Under the pieces are notes generated by a model. The model was not told the DNA's origin. It made no database searches and worked only from the letters and a program-made list of their open reading frames with translations. From Lamellibrachia columna (taxonomy: Eukaryota > Annelida > Polychaeta > Sabellida > Siboglinidae), in contig OY759266.1 in assembly GCA_963662155.1 (NCBI GenBank), positions 57,049,010 to 57,113,009 of the forward strand: DNA of 64,000 nt, in the 5' to 3' direction. The translations under genes were made by a program, and so were the position numbers. Positions 43,300 through 52,383 of the stretch are shown here, piece after piece. Each line of letters starts with the position of its first letter. Position 1 is the first letter of the stretch.

Positions 43300-43407
43300 C
43301 TAATAATAATATTGTGTTGACGACGTCATATACGTGGCGTTCAATACTCCAGATCGCTTCCGAATGCTGGCTGGGAGTACGGGTGCCTCGTCGTCGTACA
43401 CTTCATT
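43300..43407 (-). CDS. Accessory terminal exon cassette 1
   Basis: Begins after the acceptor TTGTTGTTGTTATGTAG at 43408 and runs 35 codons in phase 0 to TAG. Features: NEVYDDEAPVLPASIRKRSG, then VLNATYMTSSTQYYY. The hydrophobic tail is lost compared with cassettes 2 and 3, so this copy may be truncated. Confidence 0.5.
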   Translation of the reverse strand, partial: NEVYDDEAPVLPASIRKRSGVLNATYMTSSTQYYY

Positions 43408-43492
43408 CTACATAACAACAACAACAACAACAATACTACTACTACTACTACTACTAACTCACTCCCGCCTACTGTTCATCACATACTACTGT

Positions 43493-44328
43493 TCACCGTG
43501 GTTGACGGATAGCACAACGCACGTATTTCTTTATTATTTCTTGGTACGGTGCCGACAGCATCGTGAAAGCCAGTGATCGGCATACGTCCACAGTTACTTC
43601 TTCCACCGTCGATGGGGCGGATATCCGCCACTGGTGAGCTATTAAATATGCTATGTGCGTTTGCATTGCGAGAACACACACCTTTCTCGGATCTTCTTCT
43701 TCTTCTGTGGTCGACGTCGACGGCTTCGGGTCCTCGATGGTTGGGTGAGTGATAATCGGATCCTCGATGGTCGACGTCGATGGCTTTGGGTGGGTAATTG
43801 TGTGTTGGTCGGCGATGCTCTCGTGCCCCCCGTCTGACTTCAGGACGATGGTTTTCATGGGGAAGACATACAGTGTAGTTGGTGCTGGCGGTGGTGTGCT
43901 TTGCGTGAGTGGTGGTGGCGATGCAGGACTGAATTCGAAAGCGTCACCGTCCTCCTTCTCGCGAGTGGGGGATGAGGCGATAGCATCCTCATCCACATCG
44001 TCGTAGTAATGAGGGGGGTGTTGAGGATGGAATAATCGACGACAGTCGAGTCAGAGTCAGACAACAACTCCACCGGTCCCCACGGTAGCTCCGCCAACGC
44101 CTCCTGGTTTGCTGGTGGCGAGTCGCAGTAGTAATCCTGCGATGGTGATGATGACGGTGTGACGCGTTGCCCCGTGCACCGGTGCTTCACCACCACCGCT
44201 CTGGTGTCGCCATCTGCTGGGGCTGTTCTCTGTCTTTTCCGCGATGGCGTCACCTCGTCCTCGTCATCGGCGTCGTACAGGTCCGTCAGCTGTCGTTTGT
44301 ACGCTCTCTGCAGCTGCGTCAGACCCAT
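43493..44328 (-). pseudogene. Acidic accessory ORF with an internal one-base frameshift
   Basis: The ATG at 44328 follows immediately after a 3' splice site (TTCTTTCTGTTCAATAG). The first frame (MGLTQLQRAYKRQLTDLYDA, acidic and Ser-rich, a basic SRKRQR cluster) remains sensible to SDSDSTVVDYS. After a C6 run (plus 44013-44018, GGGGGG) the plausible acidic/Pro-rich continuation (YYDDVDEDAIASSPTREKED and onward) is in the neighbouring frame, open to 43493. One base missing from the run would explain this. The second part ends with acidic EEEEDPRK, a GTGTGT donor-like site at 43681-43680 (phase 0), and a helical tail (VCVLAMQTHIAYLIAHQW and KKYVRCAIRQPR). No family is recognised; acid-rich transactivator-like composition. 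Confidence 0.5.
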
Positions 44329-44345
44329 CTATTGAACAGAAAGAA

Positions 44346-44903
44346 CTAGTCACATTCGGCATATTCATCCGCGTCGCCCTGTATATCGTTGTATCTTTCG
44401 TACATACTCTTTCTAACCAATTCTGTCACTTGGTTACGCCATGTCATATTCCCACACGTTGCGATGACATCTATAGATAACCACCGCAAGACGTGCATGA
44501 CCATGCTGGACGATGGTACGTAACGATCCTTATCGTCATTTAAATTCATTATGCGTTCCACCTCGTCACTGGCATATCGCACGCTGGCGACCTCTAGTGT
44601 CTTATAGAAAATATTTTCATTCGTCATGGCTTCGGCTCGATCCCGTATCCTATCTAAACCACTCACCGTGGCCTCCATATCATCGCTACTGCTACTGCTA
44701 ATGCTAATGCTATCCTCCCCCTCGTCATCTGATATTTTAATTAATGATGGCGGTGAACAGCTGTCCGCAGAGGAGGAGAATAGTATCTCCGAACTATTAG
44801 CATGTAACCATTCCATTACCTTAGAGTGGCTCTCAACGTCGATGACGTCACTACTGCTTCCGGTAGCAACTGCAGTAGCTACAGCAGCGACGGTAGCGCC
44901 AGC
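44346..44903 (-). CDS. Acidic accessory exon/ORF with helical C-terminus
   Basis: Open in phase 0 from a 3' splice site (CATTCTGTTGACAG, exon begins 44903) for 185 codons to TAG. An internal ATG at 44816 gives 156 residues if translated alone. Layout: Ala/Val/Thr-rich start, acid-Ser stretch (KISDDEGEDSISISSSSSDD), then likely helical segments (LDRIRDRAEAMTNENIFYKT, RNQVTELVRKSMYERYND). The stop is 16 bases upstream of the next acceptor. No homolog is recognised. It may share a leader exon with the RPA-like ORF. Confidence 0.55.
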   Translation of the reverse strand, partial: AGATVAAVATAVATGSSSDVIDVESHSKVMEWLHANSSEILFSSSADSCSPPSLIKISDDEGEDSISISSSSSDDMEATVSGLDRIRDRAEAMTNENIFYKTLEVASVRYASDEVERIMNLNDDKDRYVPSSSMVMHVLRWLSIDVIATCGNMTWRNQVTELVRKSMYERYNDIQGDADEYAECD

Positions 44904-44919
44904 CTGTCAACAGAATGAT

Positions 44920-45387
44920 TCACACTGTTACTACTTCCAAGTCTGACACCGTGTAATTTACATACTGTCCCGCCTCGCGTTTCCGAATGGTCACCATGAC
45001 TTGGGCCCCCCGCAAAATGTCCAGTGCTGCATACCGCTCGGCATCTGTCTTCATGGTCATGTATTCGTTAGCCGTGAATCCCAACACCTGGACAGCCTTG
45101 ACATTAAATAGCGTTGCCCACACTTCACTTCCGATGGCGTCTTGTAGGAGGATACGCATAGCGAACTGATACACTACACCACGCTGCCATCGATGGATAG
45201 GACACACAAAGCCATTGTTTTCGGGACTCACACGTTTGTTACACTGCTGACATGATGGATATACTATATATTTATCTTGAACGGCACATTGTACTATGGT
45301 TAACGGCCGTCTAAATATATAAGTACCGTTACATACCTCCTTCTCGAGTTGGCTGACTGACATCATCTCGGCTTGTTGAGCGGCCAT
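44920..45387 (-). CDS. RPA70 DBD-C-like zinc OB-fold protein (putative ssDNA-binding)
   Basis: 155 residues. The centre resembles the C-terminal OB-fold of RPA1 (Rep_fac-A_C): IVYPSCQQCNKRVSPENNG, FVCPIH completing a C-x2-C...C-x2-H zinc knot, then YQFAMRILLQDAIGSEVWAT and LFNVKAVQVLGFTANEY. A single OB domain is present, versus four in RPA1, so it would act as a small single-stranded DNA-binding protein, plausibly in element replication. TATA box at 45475-45482. Codons 16-18 contain a strong 5' splice site (GAG|GTATGT, last exon base 45337) in phase 0, so part of the transcripts may splice the first 17 residues onto downstream exons. The OB fold needs the unspliced reading. Confidence 0.75.
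   Translation of the reverse strand: MAAQQAEMMSVSQLEKEVCNGTYIFRRPLTIVQCAVQDKYIVYPSCQQCNKRVSPENNGFVCPIHRWQRGVVYQFAMRILLQDAIGSEVWATLFNVKAVQVLGFTANEYMTMKTDAERYAALDILRGAQVMVTIRKREAGQYVNYTVSDLEVVTV
45335..45340 (-). promoter_or_regulatory. Putative 5' splice site inside the RPA-like ORF
   Basis: AAGGAG|GTATGTAAC on the minus strand, splitting after codon 17 (MAAQQAEMMSVSQLEKE) in phase 0. All downstream acceptors at 44904, 44329, 43408, 43213 and 43084 begin open frames in the same phase. Confidence 0.6.
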
Positions 45388-45474
45388 TTTCGTTCTCTGC
45401 TGATGCTGGTAGTAAATCTAGACGTGTGCTGTGGATCGGAGTGCGGTTGTGTGCCTCGTTCACTCTGCGTCGGG

Positions 45475-45482
45475 TTTATATA
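45475..45482 (-). promoter_or_regulatory. TATA box for the accessory locus
   Basis: Minus strand TATATAAA, 88 bases upstream of the RPA-like ATG. A transcription start near 45450 would give a 5' UTR of about 60 bases. Confidence 0.65.
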
Positions 45483-45577
45483 CACCTCCCACTGTCTATG
45501 GCGCGCTTTCTTATCACCAACCCTTGGTCGAGCGCGTGATGCTGCTGCTGGATGTGTGCTATCTCGCTGTACTCTGT

Positions 45578-46055
45578 TCATCGGTCTTGTGATCGTCTGG
45601 CGGGAGTATTGCGCAATCGAATGACCTCGCGTACTCGCATTAATATATGCCCTAGCATGTTCTGACCGGCTTGACCACTGTATGTCAGTGCGCCCCAGTA
45701 TCCTTCCCGACTCCTGACCCATTCATTCAGCTGGGAATACTACCAGTCGTTTACGTAGGGTTGGATCGCGATATTTAACAGCAACTAACGCATACATTAG
45801 TGAATATCGTTGTTGGTTCCATTCAGCGCGTAACTGTTCCTTTTCTCGTATGCTCTTGCTGAGATGTTTCGCCTGTAGACCCGTGCGCGTGGACAGCATT
45901 TTTTCTGCAGTCTGCATGTCGCCATGATGCATGCATTTCCGCCATTGGTAGGCACTTTCGACACTGGTAAATTGTCTATTCCACACGTGTATCCTGCACG
46001 CGTAGAAATTGGACAGAAAATGTCTGCCACCTCTAAACTTTATAGGATGGTTCAT
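45578..46055 (-). pseudogene. NADAR/YbiA-like protein gene, broken by a 4-bp duplication
   Basis: The first 110 codons from ATG 46055 carry NADAR (DUF1768) blocks: FRGGRHFLSNFYACRI, FTSVESAYQWRKCMHHGD, an AKHLS segment and WNQQRYSLMYALVAVKY. The frame stops at 45723. The family's C-terminal blocks (a YWG motif, then GQNMLGHILMRVR) follow directly in the next frame and run to a TGA at 45578. At the junction the plus strand reads ATTCATTC (45721-45728), a tandem 4-bp duplication sufficient to cause the shift. NADAR proteins are reported to hydrolyse ADP-ribose or related N-glycosidic bonds, including on nucleic acids, so a counter-defence or nucleotide-repair role is a reasonable inference. In this copy the product would be truncated. 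Confidence 0.75.
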
Positions 46056-46261
46056 GGTGACTTTATGACGTTAAAATGTACAGTTACTGTCTTAACTACA
46101 CGCCGTTCTAGCACTGTCGAGTACATAACCCCCCACTTTTTCCTTGCGTGATGGATGCCCGGTGTCGGTAGGCTGACAGTTGCCGGCCGCTTATCTGTTT
46201 TCTGATTAGTGTGGTATTGTTCCGAGGCTGACGTCAGTTGTCTGGCTTATTTCTAGCATGC

Positions 46262-46268
46262 TATATAA
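46262..46268 (+). promoter_or_regulatory. TATA box for the plus-strand spliced gene
   Basis: TATATAAG context, 70 bases upstream of the ATG at 46338. It defines a divergent promoter region shared with the NADAR-like gene at 46055. Confidence 0.65.
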
Positions 46269-46337
46269 GTCGGCTGAGATCGTCGTGTCGTCATCACAAC
46301 CGCCATTGCATTCGACGTCGACAACCTTCAATTCACC

Positions 46338-47216
46338 ATGCCTGTACTGCAAGTCCGAGACTTTGCCAATTTTTTGGTCATTATGGAGGTGCTTCCTCTA
46401 ATGCGTAGTGTGTGAGTATGTCTTTTATTTATTTATTTATTTTTTTAATATTATACTTTCATAGCTCTATATAGTTCTACATAGCTCCTACCTGTTTTTT
46501 TCAATTTACATACTGTTCTATCGTTCCTGTGTATACATGTCTCGCTAAGTGTTCGTCGGGTCCACGTTCCAAGTTCCATATGTAGTGGCTTGCCGAGCGA
46601 TAACGTCTGCCAGTCGATCGGTTTCGTATTACCTATCTCTCTCTCGTTGCTTGGTTACGTCTGTTATATATAGATGCCTATGCATGTTCTCACTCTGATT
46701 GTATCCTTTACTTACAGCATACCTCGCTTTTACTGGGCGTGCGTGCTCATGGAGCTGATGGATGTGAGCGTACAGCGCCGGAGATGTCAAGCAGCCGTGA
46801 TCTTTCGGGAACAACTACACGACGCCGATCTCTTCACCGCATTCGCCGAACATGCCAGCCGTTGGCGCCATGTCATGTCGGACATCTGTTTCCACTACGG
46901 TCCTGGCTTTCGCGCCCCCTCGACCACGCAGGAGTCGTGGGACGATGAAGTCGACCTCGCCGACGACTATGACGTCGATTTCCGTGCCGCTTTCCGTGCC
47001 CATATGACGCACTGGGAGCTTGTGATGAATGAATTACGCCTAATACACGCCCCATCTCCCACACCTATTCTCTGTCGACTTCACCGAGGCCCAATTCATC
47101 ATGCATCACTGTTCCGTCGCCGTAGATCTGTGTCTCTCCGAATATCGTTAGCACGCAAACTGACTGCTCGTTGCGTGCGCCAATCATTATTGAACGCATT
47201 CAATACCGCTCCTTGA
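46338..47216 (+). CDS. Spliced accessory protein with duplicated W-motif (plus strand)
   Basis: Exon 1 46338-46411 (MPVLQVRDFANFLVIMEVLP start), donor GTGAGT at 46412, a 306-base intron with T-rich stretches, acceptor TTTACTTACAG at 46717, exon 2 46718-47216. Phase fits exactly (74 + 499 bases, 190 residues). Without splicing, exon 1 ends in a stop at once. Exon 2 holds two diverged copies of one segment: FTAFAEHASRWRHVMSDI and FRAAFRAHMTHWELVMNEL, each followed by a short stretch ending HYGP or IHAP. Acidic residues separate the copies (DDEVDLADDYDVD) and the tail is basic (RRRRSVSLRISLARKL). No known family recognised. ATTAAA near 47305 could be its poly(A) signal. Confidence 0.7.
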
Positions 47217-47890
47217 ACACTTATACCCACGAACATTTATTATTATTATTATTGTTATTATATCTAATATCGTTTACTTTATATTGTACTTGTGATTTTT
47301 CATGTATTAAATTTTGCATCAACTTATATTCACGTCTTGTATTGCATTCTTGTTCCAACTGCGTGTTGGCATATTATATTTTACACATAGTCCATTTTCG
47401 TCCTGCTACATTTTATTTAACGAACGGTCCGATTTCCGTCGTCCAGCGGTTATATTGTAGCCATGCATGTCGGCTACTTATTAACTATTACACATTCGTC
47501 TTATCTTTATCGGTTTTAATTTTATCACGTCTTATGTTCACTCCATATAACCGGCTATAACACGCCTCGGTCCCACATCAATGTCGTCACTGCAACATAG
47601 TTGCTGTTTATCACTGATTAGCTCAGCTAACTTGCTACATTGTACAGATTAGCGTCCTTTGATCTCGCGCTATGGCTCACAGCTGGATAAACGCTTCGGC
47701 TTACAGTTAACTCCAGTCGTTCGGACGTCCAGTTGACATTAGCTAGCCACTCGGACTGGTCACTCCGTCAGGGTCGAGGTCACGGTCACGTGTTTACGTG
47801 GGTGAGTGGGTGGGTGGGTGGGTGCGTGGGTGGTGGGTGGGTGATATTACGTGTATTTTCTTTGTTCCTATGTCCACCATCGATGACTAT
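47217..47890. other. Right subterminal non-coding region of the Polinton
   Basis: AT-rich sequence after the spliced gene, containing (TTA)n near 47235 and a (GGGT)n-like run near 47805-47845. No convincing gene. Confidence 0.6.
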
Positions 47891-48094
47891 GGTCAATGTT
47901 CGTTCCTCCTCCAGTCGCTAGGGGCGCTTATGTCACGCACGCTCGGCTACCGCCGCCAGGGGGCGCTCTGACGCTCTCTGATTGGCTGCGCGCACTCATT
48001 AGCAGTGGGCGATATTAGGGTGTTTTGCCTTTGATGTTCCTTTGATGTCTGGTCACGTGATAAAGTTTGAGGTCTCAGAAACTTCCACTAACTA

Positions 48095-48096
<2 letters not shown>
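47891..48096 (-). repeat. Polinton right terminal inverted repeat
   Basis: Complement of 30503-30709, ending CCACTAACTACT. Identity is very high in the outer 170 bp and drops at the inner edge. Confidence 0.95.
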
Positions 48097-48160
<64 letters not shown>

Positions 48161-48168
48161 GTGGTATA

Positions 48169-48212
<44 letters not shown>

Positions 48213-48230
48213 GTGGTATATTTAATTATA
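48097..48230. repeat. (TA)n microsatellite, right side of Polinton, with a duplicated spacer
   Basis: TA runs interrupted twice by ATTATGTGGTATATTTAATT. Continuation of the TA tract found left of the element at 30403-30502. Confidence 0.9.
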
Positions 48231-48453
48231 TACAATTATGACATTACTGTCCATTGAATGTGGACATACTGGTAAATATAAAGATGTTATCGCTAATGAC
48301 ATTAATATTGTTAACTAAACACGTGACTTATAACACTACCCAACAAGATTCAGCGCGAGAATCCACCTCAAAGCGGTCGCCCACCAAAAGTGAGTATAAA
48401 TCCTATATTTGTTTTATTATATATTATATTATATCGAGGGAAGAGTAGCTTTC

Positions 48454-49951
48454 TCTTGGTGTTCGTTTTGTCGACACAACTAACAAAGAACCTGCAATCC
48501 GTGATGAGTTCCTTGGGTTTACCTCACTAGCACAGATGGATGCTGAAACTATTGTAAACACGTTGAACGCCTAGTGTACAAAGCTCGGACTAGATCTCAC
48601 AAAGCTACTTGGCCAAGGATACGATGGATGCTCAACCATGGTTGGTAAAGTTGGCGTAGTTCAAGCTGAGATCAAGGAGAAGTACCCAAACTTGCTTTCG
48701 TCCACTGCGCAGGCCACAGACTTAACCTGGTGGTGAACGATCTCATTTCCGTTGCAGATGTCCGCAATGCGATTGGTACAGTCAAGACCATTATCACGTT
48801 GTTCATAAGAGAGCCCCAAAAGACGCAGCCTGGTACCAAACGTCCACATGCTATGTGAAACACGATGGACGCATCAGAATCTTCTCCATCCACTTCGAAG
48901 ATATCCACAAACAACTACAGCTACAAGACCAACCAAGATGCACACTAGTTGCTATGCCCATCTAGAACGTTGACATTCTTGTTGGCCTGGTTATCATGGC
49001 AGTATATTCAGCGATGCTGGAGCCAGTGACACATGTTTTGCAAGCTGTTCAACTTGATGTCCTCAAGATTCACGACCACACCCAGCATCTGTTAGTCATA
49101 TTTGGAACACACAGAAGAGAAGCTGAAGTACGCTTTAAGGAGGATATAATGGTGCAAGCTGACAAGATTGCAAAGGCGGTTGGAATTGAGTTACGTATGC
49201 CTCGCCAGTGTGGACGTCTAACTCCCAGAGCAAGACGGTGGAGGAGTATTATTGTGTCGCAATCTTCATCCCATACATGGACTCCATAATCAAGTCATTA
49301 CAGGAACTCGGCATGCTCCCGACAACAAGAATCACTTTGCTCTGTTTTCTCTCCATCCTGTATTGATGTCTCAGCTGGACCGTAACAGTTTCTGAGATCG
49401 CCCGGCCCAAGCAAGAGTTTAGTACATACAATTATACTGCACTATGTTTTGAAATAATACTATTGTAATTTATTTAAATTATATTGACCTGAATTGTACA
49501 TATAACAATCTATTGACAGATTGTCATTTAATGAAATTGCATTGTCCTGATTTTTTCTTTATTTTTTTAACGTTTGTTTTAAAATTCAATTGTTTTCTCT
49601 CTCCTAATTCGATGGCGCCGTTGATTTGTTTGGCTTTCAATGGTTTCAATGTATGTCTTGGGATAACGTGATTTTTTTATTTCTTGAAAATGTGATAAGG
49701 TAATGATGGGTCAAGGATATATACAGCATTGACAACGTCGCTGAAGAATCACTGTCGTGGTTTGAGCTGTGGACACGAGGCACACAACAGAACACTGCAA
49801 CCAATGTAACATTGATGGAACTGTTGAACTGCTATCATTTATTCCTGGCTGTTCGTAAAGCCGTACTTATTGCGTTGACGCTTACAGCGTTTTATTGTCG
49901 AGTTGAACGGTCTTTCAGCATCTTGAGGCGAGTTAAGACCTGGCTTCGATG
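48454..49951 (+). pseudogene. hAT-superfamily (DUF4371) transposase relic
   Basis: Plus-strand frames interrupted by many stops: GVRFVDTTNKEPAIRDEFLG, GQGYDGCSTMVGKVGVVQ, MAVYSAMLEPVTHVLQAVQL, EEYYCVAIFIPYMDSIIKSL, then SWFELWTRGTQQNTATNVTL and, at the end, RVERSFSILRRVKTWLR. These are the DDE and hATC dimerisation blocks of the ZMYM1/DUF4371-type hAT group. The start of the protein is missing here. The relic begins about 360 bp from the Polinton end. Confidence 0.85.
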
Positions 49952-49966
49952 AACGATATATATATT

Positions 49967-50340
49967 TGTTTGGCTTGTGTCTGCTTGTCTGGCTTGTGTC
50001 TTCTTGTCTGACTTGTGTCTTCTTGTCTGGCTTGTGTCTTCTTGTCTGGCTTGTGTCTTCTTGTCTGGCTTGTGTCTTCTTGTCTGGCTTGTGTCTTCTT
50101 GTCTGGCTTGTGCCTGCTTGTCTGGCTTGTGTCTTCTTGTCTGGCTTGTGCATGCTTGTCTGGCTTGTGCATGCTTGCCTGGCTTGTGTCTTCTTGTCTG
50201 GCTTGTGTCTTCTTGTCTGGCTTGTGCATGCTTGTCTGGCTTGTGCATGCTTGCCTGGCTTGTGTCTTCTTGTCTGGCTTGTGCATGCTTGCATGGCTTG
50301 TGTCTGCTTGTCTGGTTTGTGCCTTCTTGTCTGGCTGTGC
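49967..50340. repeat. 19-bp minisatellite, about 20 copies
   Basis: Tandem CTTGTCTGGCTTGTGTCTT with CTG, CAT and GCC variants. As 19 is not divisible by 3, several frames on both strands remain open. It begins directly after the hAT relic. Confidence 0.95.
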
Positions 50341-50345
50341 ATGCT

Positions 50346-51096
50346 TAGCGTGCGTCAACAGAAGGTGGTGGACAGAAAGGACGCCATCATCAAGGACTTG
50401 ATTGACCGTTGTGGGTCTGAAAGGCGTCGCCTGCAGTTATTATTCAGCCAGTAACTGGAAAAGTACATTTCATCATTGTATGTACAATGTTTGAATACGT
50501 TATATGCCTTACTATGCCTATGCTTTTTTATGTCCCCACATTTCTTGCCCTTCCCTATAAAAATTCTCGCGTACGCCCCTGACCACTGAAACTCGTAAAC
50601 TGCTGCCACGTAGTATCGTTCCCCCAATTCCACATTGTTGCCGTGTCCCTTTTCTCTTCTGTACTGTCCCGTCCTTACAGTTGTCTTCCCCGTTCTGTTC
50701 ACTGTATACTCCTTCATCTCCATTGTCGCTCCCTTTCTGTCAGATGTCTCTCCCGCCGTTGTTGTCTTCTACATATTGTGGTGTGTGTCTGCCAAGATAC
50801 GGTTGCTGTGTTCGTGAGGTTCTCAGCTGCCTTCTCAACTTTGCTGTGTACACGTACGTGGTCGCCAATTGCCTGCCACTAGGGGCAGCACGGATGATAC
50901 TGTTAAGTTTAATGGCAGCAGGTATCGTATCATGATGTTTCCCTGGCGAAGTAGGTTCCCTGAATGGCACGAGGGCAAGCACCTCCACCAGACGTTTGAT
51001 GGGTGTCATGTTCCAGGCAGATATTTTATTAAAAAAACACACAAAAACAGCGCGCATTTGTGCAAACGAAAATAGCAACAATGTTCTACATAAATA
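50346..51096. other. Intergenic DNA
   Basis: No supported gene. The reading frames present lack domains. Confidence 0.4.
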
Positions 51097-51165
51097 ATGT
51101 GTATTGCTATAGATTATTCCTCAACCTTCGACACAGTGAGACGTGAAGACATGTTTGAAAATAGC
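51097..51165 (+). mobile_element. Possible LINE RT motif fragment
   Basis: CIAIDYSSTFDTVRREDMFE resembles the RT motif A region (DYSKAFDTVRH) of RTE-type LINEs. It is very short. Confidence 0.4.
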
Positions 51166-52383
51166 AAAACAAAAGTTAGAAATCAGTCAGAAAAAGAAGG
51201 GAACAAAGTAGAACAAACTATAAACAATAATGCTGAAAATTTACAGAATATATTGGTGTTTTTTACAAAACGTACGGAAAAACACGTACTGCTGGGATAC
51301 AAGAAGACGGTATCGTTGACGAACAGACAACGAATAAGTAGTTATTCACTTACTTGAGTAATCCTATAGCACAATGTAACTAAGAGAAGAACCTAGTTGC
51401 AGAAAAACAACAGAACATATTGACAGAATCGACTATAGCCCGCCAACGCCATCGTTTAATCTTCATATACTTTCTCCACTTTCACTGACCGAAGCATGTG
51501 AAGAAGAACAAAAGTGAAATTAATAGACTCAACATTAAATGTTTGTATAATTTTAATCATGTGTGTTATATACACTGGTTTCCCATAAGCGTAGCAAACC
51601 CCAACAAATCCTGCGAAATACCACAAACATTACAAACATGTTGTACGCCATCACATCAACATATTAAAAGTTTTGTACAATTCTACACAGTACACTGTCT
51701 GCAGTTGTGGGCCTACATTCTTCATTGCATTCAAATGTCAAAGGAATATTATTTATACACACATTGAAATAAATTGGAATTTATAACAAGACCAGAACTG
51801 ATTAAGTAAAGAACCTGAAATGACAACATCCTTAACAATGCAGTAGTATGCCCAAACAACTGTTGTAAGCCGTACTTGTGTTACGATCCACGGATGTGTC
51901 CACGATTTTCGTGTGTTTGGTAGCGAGGGCAAAATATGCTACTATTATATAGCTAATTAAATTGAAAGAATATGTGATATACACAAAATGGTGCATACAT
52001 GTTACCATAGCACATAACCAACATAACAGCGCCAACAGAATGTCAAGCCTGGTCTACTAAAGTGCAATTCAGCACGTTATTCGGTATAACATTTCTCTTT
52101 CATCTGAATGTAGCAAATGCCTTGCTTCATTGCAGCAGAACATGAACCAATTCTAAAATTTAGACATACGTACACGGCGGCTACGATACAGTGGAATCCC
52201 GGAAATACAACCAAATACAAACGAATTATCTGTCTTGGGATTTTAATAATTAATATTATAATTTTAGGATCTTTTTCGTTAAGCGGGTTTCCACTGTATT
52301 CAGCGGGCATTTTAATAATTTTACACACACCCCAGCTATAACATTATATGCACATATAGACATTCGACATACAATAATACATT
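51166..52383. other. Intergenic DNA downstream of IQCK
   Basis: AT-rich sequence past the IQCK stop codon. It may include the IQCK 3' UTR. Nothing else recognised. Confidence 0.4.

Noticed and set aside
45363..45722. 119-codon minus-strand ORF starting MGQESGRILG
   Set aside because: It lies in a different frame over the NADAR C-terminal blocks and the RPA promoter. It has no recognisable features and is best explained as a shadow.
49839..50454. ORFs of KPDKKTQARQ or CLLVWLVSS type
   Set aside because: 19-bp minisatellite translated in several frames.
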